Source: Acidobacteriota bacterium (GTDB taxonomy: Bacteria > Acidobacteriota > Terriglobia > Terriglobales > Acidobacteriaceae). From it: DNA of 34,761 nucleotides. The DNA lies in the NCBI GenBank assembly GCA_028876335.1, contig JAGWSG010000056.1:1-34761 (forward strand), written 5' to 3'. Shown in pieces: positions 32,243-34,761 of this stretch (position 1 is its first letter; each line of letters opens with the position of its first letter). The notes under the pieces were generated by a model that saw only the letters and a program-made list of their open reading frames with translations, searched no databases and was not told the DNA's origin. The translations under genes and the position numbers were made by a program.

Positions 32243-34375
32243 ATGATCAATACCCGCCGTATTTTGCCGGCCATTTGGCTCTCGCTTGCATCCGCCAGCC
32301 TCTTTTGCGCACCCGCGCTGCTCACTGCCCAATCCGGTGCAAAGCCTCAGGCCGCTGCGACCAAAGATTCGAATTCGGCGTCTCTGCCTCTCAAGGATGA
32401 CAAGCGCGCCCAGGCATACTTCCATTCCGCAATGGCGAGCGTCTATGAAGACCAGGCCATGAATACGGGACGTCCGGAGTACGTGACCCATGCCATTGAG
32501 GAGTACAAGCTGGCAATCGATCTGGCCCCCGATTCGCCGGAGCTCAACAACGAACTGGCAGATCTTTATTTCCGTATCGGACGCGCAGGTGAAGCCGAAG
32601 CCACCGTCCGCAATCTCCTCAAAACCTATCCCGATAATCAGGAAGCGCATGAGCTGCTTGGCCGCATTTATCTCCGCAAACTAGGCCAGTCGCAGAATGG
32701 TGTCTCTTCGGCATCTCCCAGCGGAAACACGCTCGATCAGGCCATTGCCGAATTTGAAACCATCGTCCGCCTTAAGCCCAACAGTGTGGATGACCGCATG
32801 GTTCTCGGCCAGTTGTACGGCATCAAACACGACACGAAAAAAGCCGAAGAGCAATTCAAGCTCGCGCAGAATATCAACCCCGACTCGGAAGAAGTAGTCC
32901 TGAACTTGGCCCGGCTTTACGCTGAAAACGGCAACATCGATCAGGCCGCCAAGACATTGGAAGCCGTCGCTCCTGATGATCGGACGCCAAAGATGGAGTT
33001 CGCACTTGGCGCCGCCTACGATCAGTTGAAGAAACCTAAGGACGCAATAGCGGCCTATCAGCGTGCTGCGGACATGGACCCAAGCGACCCGCGCACCCTG
33101 TCTGCTCTGGGCCAGGCCCTTCTCAACAACGGGCAATTGGATCCCGCTTTGAAGGCCTATCAGCAGCTGTCGGAGGTTGACCCGGAAAATAACGGCGCGC
33201 TCATCCACATCGCGGAGATTCAGCGCCGCCAGGGCAAATATGAGGACGCGCTTTCGACTATCCGCAAAGCCAATGAGAAGGACCCCGACTCTCTTGAAGG
33301 CGGATACAACGAGGGCCTCCTTCTCGACGTTCTCGGTCGCTACGACGAAGCCGTAAAAGTCTTCTCCCACATGGTCGACCTCACTTCCCATGCCAACGGC
33401 GCTTATACCGCTGAGGAAAAGAACAACCGCGGCATTTTCCTGTCCAGGCTCGCGGCCGTTTATCACGAGCAGAACAAAACCGATCTCGCCATTGCCACTT
33501 ATCAAAAGCTGATCGATATGGGAGGCGACTCAGCCATCACCGGTTATCAGGGCCAGGTCGATACCTATCGCGACGCCAAGATGTATGACAAGGCTGTCGA
33601 CACAGCGCGCAAGGCTGTCGCTGCGGATCCCAAAAACAATGACCTCAAGCTGATGCTTGCCGGTGAAATGGCTGACCTCGGCAAAGCTGATGAAGGCATC
33701 GCCATGGCCAAGAGCATGCTCAAGGGCACAAAGGACGATCGCACCATCTGGATGTCTCTGGCCCAGATGTACACCCGCGCGCGCCGCTGGAAGGACTCCG
33801 ACGATGCTCTCGATAAGGCCGATGCTCTATCCAGCAAAAAGGAGGACCATCTCTACATTCTCTTCCTCCATGGCGCGAACGAGGAACGCCAGAAGCATTT
33901 CGAACCTGCGGAGAAATACTTCCGACAGGCTCTTGAAATCGATCCATCCAATGCCATGGTCCTCAATTATTTTGGTTACATGCTCGCCGACAAGGGCACA
34001 AAGCTGCCCGAAGCGTTGCAGATGATTCGCAAGGCCGTCGAGCAGGACCCCCTCAACGGCGCATATCTTGATTCACTGGGATGGGCCTACTTCAAGCTTG
34101 GTCAGTATGAATTGGCTGAAGACAACCTTCGCCGTGCGGTTTCACGCAATCAGACTGACCCCACGGTTCATGACCACCTCGGCGACCTCTACGAGAAAAC
34201 CGGACGCATCCGCCTTGCCGCCGCCCAGTGGGAACTTTCGCTTTCCGAGTTCTCCAAAACCGCCGCGGAAGACGTGGAACCGTCTGAAGTTGCAAAGGTG
34301 CAGAAGAAGCTTGAAGGCGCACGGGTCAAGCTGGCCAAGCAGGAAACACTGGTCGGCCAGCCTAATCCAGAGTAG
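32243..34375 (+). CDS. Large secreted TPR-repeat protein
   Basis: The protein has about 710 residues: a signal peptide (MINTRRILPAIWLSLASASL, then cleavage near LTA-QS), and some 14-16 tetratricopeptide repeats to the end. Typical repeats are AIEEYKLAIDLAPDSPELNN, DAIAAYQRAADMDPSDPRTL and PAEKYFRQALEIDPSNAMVL. ATG 32243 has GGAA nine bases upstream; ATG 32228 and 32177 are longer options with poorly spaced sites. TPRs bind protein partners, so the protein is probably a periplasmic or outer-membrane scaffold, as with proteins acting in lipoprotein, polysaccharide or pilus assembly. Nothing shows which. It ends with a short linker, KLEGARVKLAKQE, and converges on the periplasmic binding-protein gene, seven bases away. 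Confidence 0.92.
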   Translation: MINTRRILPAIWLSLASASLFCAPALLTAQSGAKPQAAATKDSNSASLPLKDDKRAQAYFHSAMASVYEDQAMNTGRPEYVTHAIEEYKLAIDLAPDSPELNNELADLYFRIGRAGEAEATVRNLLKTYPDNQEAHELLGRIYLRKLGQSQNGVSSASPSGNTLDQAIAEFETIVRLKPNSVDDRMVLGQLYGIKHDTKKAEEQFKLAQNINPDSEEVVLNLARLYAENGNIDQAAKTLEAVAPDDRTPKMEFALGAAYDQLKKPKDAIAAYQRAADMDPSDPRTLSALGQALLNNGQLDPALKAYQQLSEVDPENNGALIHIAEIQRRQGKYEDALSTIRKANEKDPDSLEGGYNEGLLLDVLGRYDEAVKVFSHMVDLTSHANGAYTAEEKNNRGIFLSRLAAVYHEQNKTDLAIATYQKLIDMGGDSAITGYQGQVDTYRDAKMYDKAVDTARKAVAADPKNNDLKLMLAGEMADLGKADEGIAMAKSMLKGTKDDRTIWMSLAQMYTRARRWKDSDDALDKADALSSKKEDHLYILFLHGANEERQKHFEPAEKYFRQALEIDPSNAMVLNYFGYMLADKGTKLPEALQMIRKAVEQDPLNGAYLDSLGWAYFKLGQYELAEDNLRRAVSRNQTDPTVHDHLGDLYEKTGRIRLAAAQWELSLSEFSKTAAEDVEPSEVAKVQKKLEGARVKLAKQETLVGQPNPE

Positions 34376-34381
34376 TGGGCT

Positions 34382-34761
34382 CTATTTGTTCCCGGCTGCC
34401 GCCGTCAAATATTGGTCTACGTTGTTCTTGTCGATCAGCGTTGTTCCTGTATCCACAAACACCGGATACGGCGAAAACGGATCGGAAGCATAATCCTTGT
34501 CCAGTTGCTTCGGCGGCGCATGGAATACCTCATCCAGCGCTTTCAATCCGTAATAGCCCATCGTAAAAGGCTTCTGCACAATCGCGGCGTCAATGCTTCC
34601 TGACTTGATGCCGTTCAGCGTTTCCTGGTTCGCATCCCACGCAATCAGCACCCGGTCCGTCGCGTTGGCTCTCTTCAGCGCATCTGCAACTGGCTTGCCT
34701 GAAGCTGACTCAAGGCACACAAATGCATCCACTTTGTTCGTGCCCGTCGCCGCCAGATATG
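34382..34761 (-). CDS. Periplasmic sugar-type substrate-binding protein (C-terminal part)
   Basis: The reverse strand is open from the right edge to a stop at 34382, giving 126 residues of the C-terminal portion. The pattern TNKVDAFVCLESASGKPVAD, VLIAWDANQETLNGIKSGSI, DAAIVQKPFTMGYYGLKALD and the end FVDTGTTLIDKNNVDQYL belongs to the ribose/galactose-type periplasmic-binding (Peripla_BP_4) family that feeds ABC sugar importers or sensors. Its N-terminal lobe, signal peptide and transporter partners lie outside the window. The ligand cannot be told. Confidence 0.88.
   Translation of the reverse strand, partial: YLAATGTNKVDAFVCLESASGKPVADALKRANATDRVLIAWDANQETLNGIKSGSIDAAIVQKPFTMGYYGLKALDEVFHAPPKQLDKDYASDPFSPYPVFVDTGTTLIDKNNVDQYLTAAAGNK

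Noticed and set aside
32681-33505. 274-residue ORF on the reverse strand
   Set aside because: Antisense to the TPR protein; the apparent protein is a mirror of the repeats.

Overview
The window looks like a chromosomal segment of an Acidobacteriota, most probably class Terriglobia (Acidobacteriaceae-like). The evidence is protein families typical of that group: a scrap of an acidobacterial duplicated orphan permease (ADOP), a VWFA-related acidobacterial-type protein, and an Oar-like TonB-dependent receptor with an N-terminal carboxypeptidase-regulatory domain. Frequent TTG/GTG starts and moderately high GC fit, but the placement is inferred from families, not from a marker gene.

Layout. 1-726 (-): N-terminal part of a secreted alpha/beta hydrolase that runs off the left edge. 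727-2025: a 1.3-kb gene-poor scar holding a perfect 12-bp-arm palindrome, an ADOP N-terminal fragment and the 3' half of a tRNA-Ala(GGC). 2026-4138 (-): a histidine kinase/response regulator pair. Divergent from it, 4427-11372 (+): a tightly coupled seven-gene operon encoding a divergent polyprenyl synthase, an ABC permease and ATPase, a CcoN-like membrane protein that appears to lack the Cu(B) histidines, a small four-helix membrane protein, a fusion of a 12-helix MFS-like carrier with two c-type cytochrome domains (CcoO-like, then CcoP-like), and a YceI-like periplasmic isoprenoid-binding protein. A strong hairpin at 11380-11416 closes it. The isoprenoid enzyme, isoprenoid carrier, ABC pump and redox proteins under one divergent two-component system are the best candidate here for an undescribed system.

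11429-17840 (-): a second unusual locus. It holds a TPR-CHAT cysteine protease, an unrecognised 281-residue protein, a zinc-finger membrane anti-sigma factor, an ECF sigma factor, a small conserved-looking protein and a ~310-residue soluble protein. The protease/anti-sigma/sigma set is reminiscent of systems in which a CHAT protease controls sigma-factor release.

18028-34761 is more ordinary: a class C beta-lactamase-fold serine hydrolase; a TSUP/DUF1634 transporter pair; KdsC-like phosphatase; a DUF5522 mini-protein; a GlsB/YeaQ-type membrane protein; a VWFA protein in tandem with an Oar-like receptor; a GNAT acetyltransferase; an XRE regulator; a Tat-exported aldo/keto reductase; a rhomboid protease; PurH; a large secreted TPR protein; and, at the right edge, the C-terminal part of a periplasmic sugar-type binding protein. 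No CRISPR array, complete insertion sequence, complete tRNA or rRNA gene was seen.
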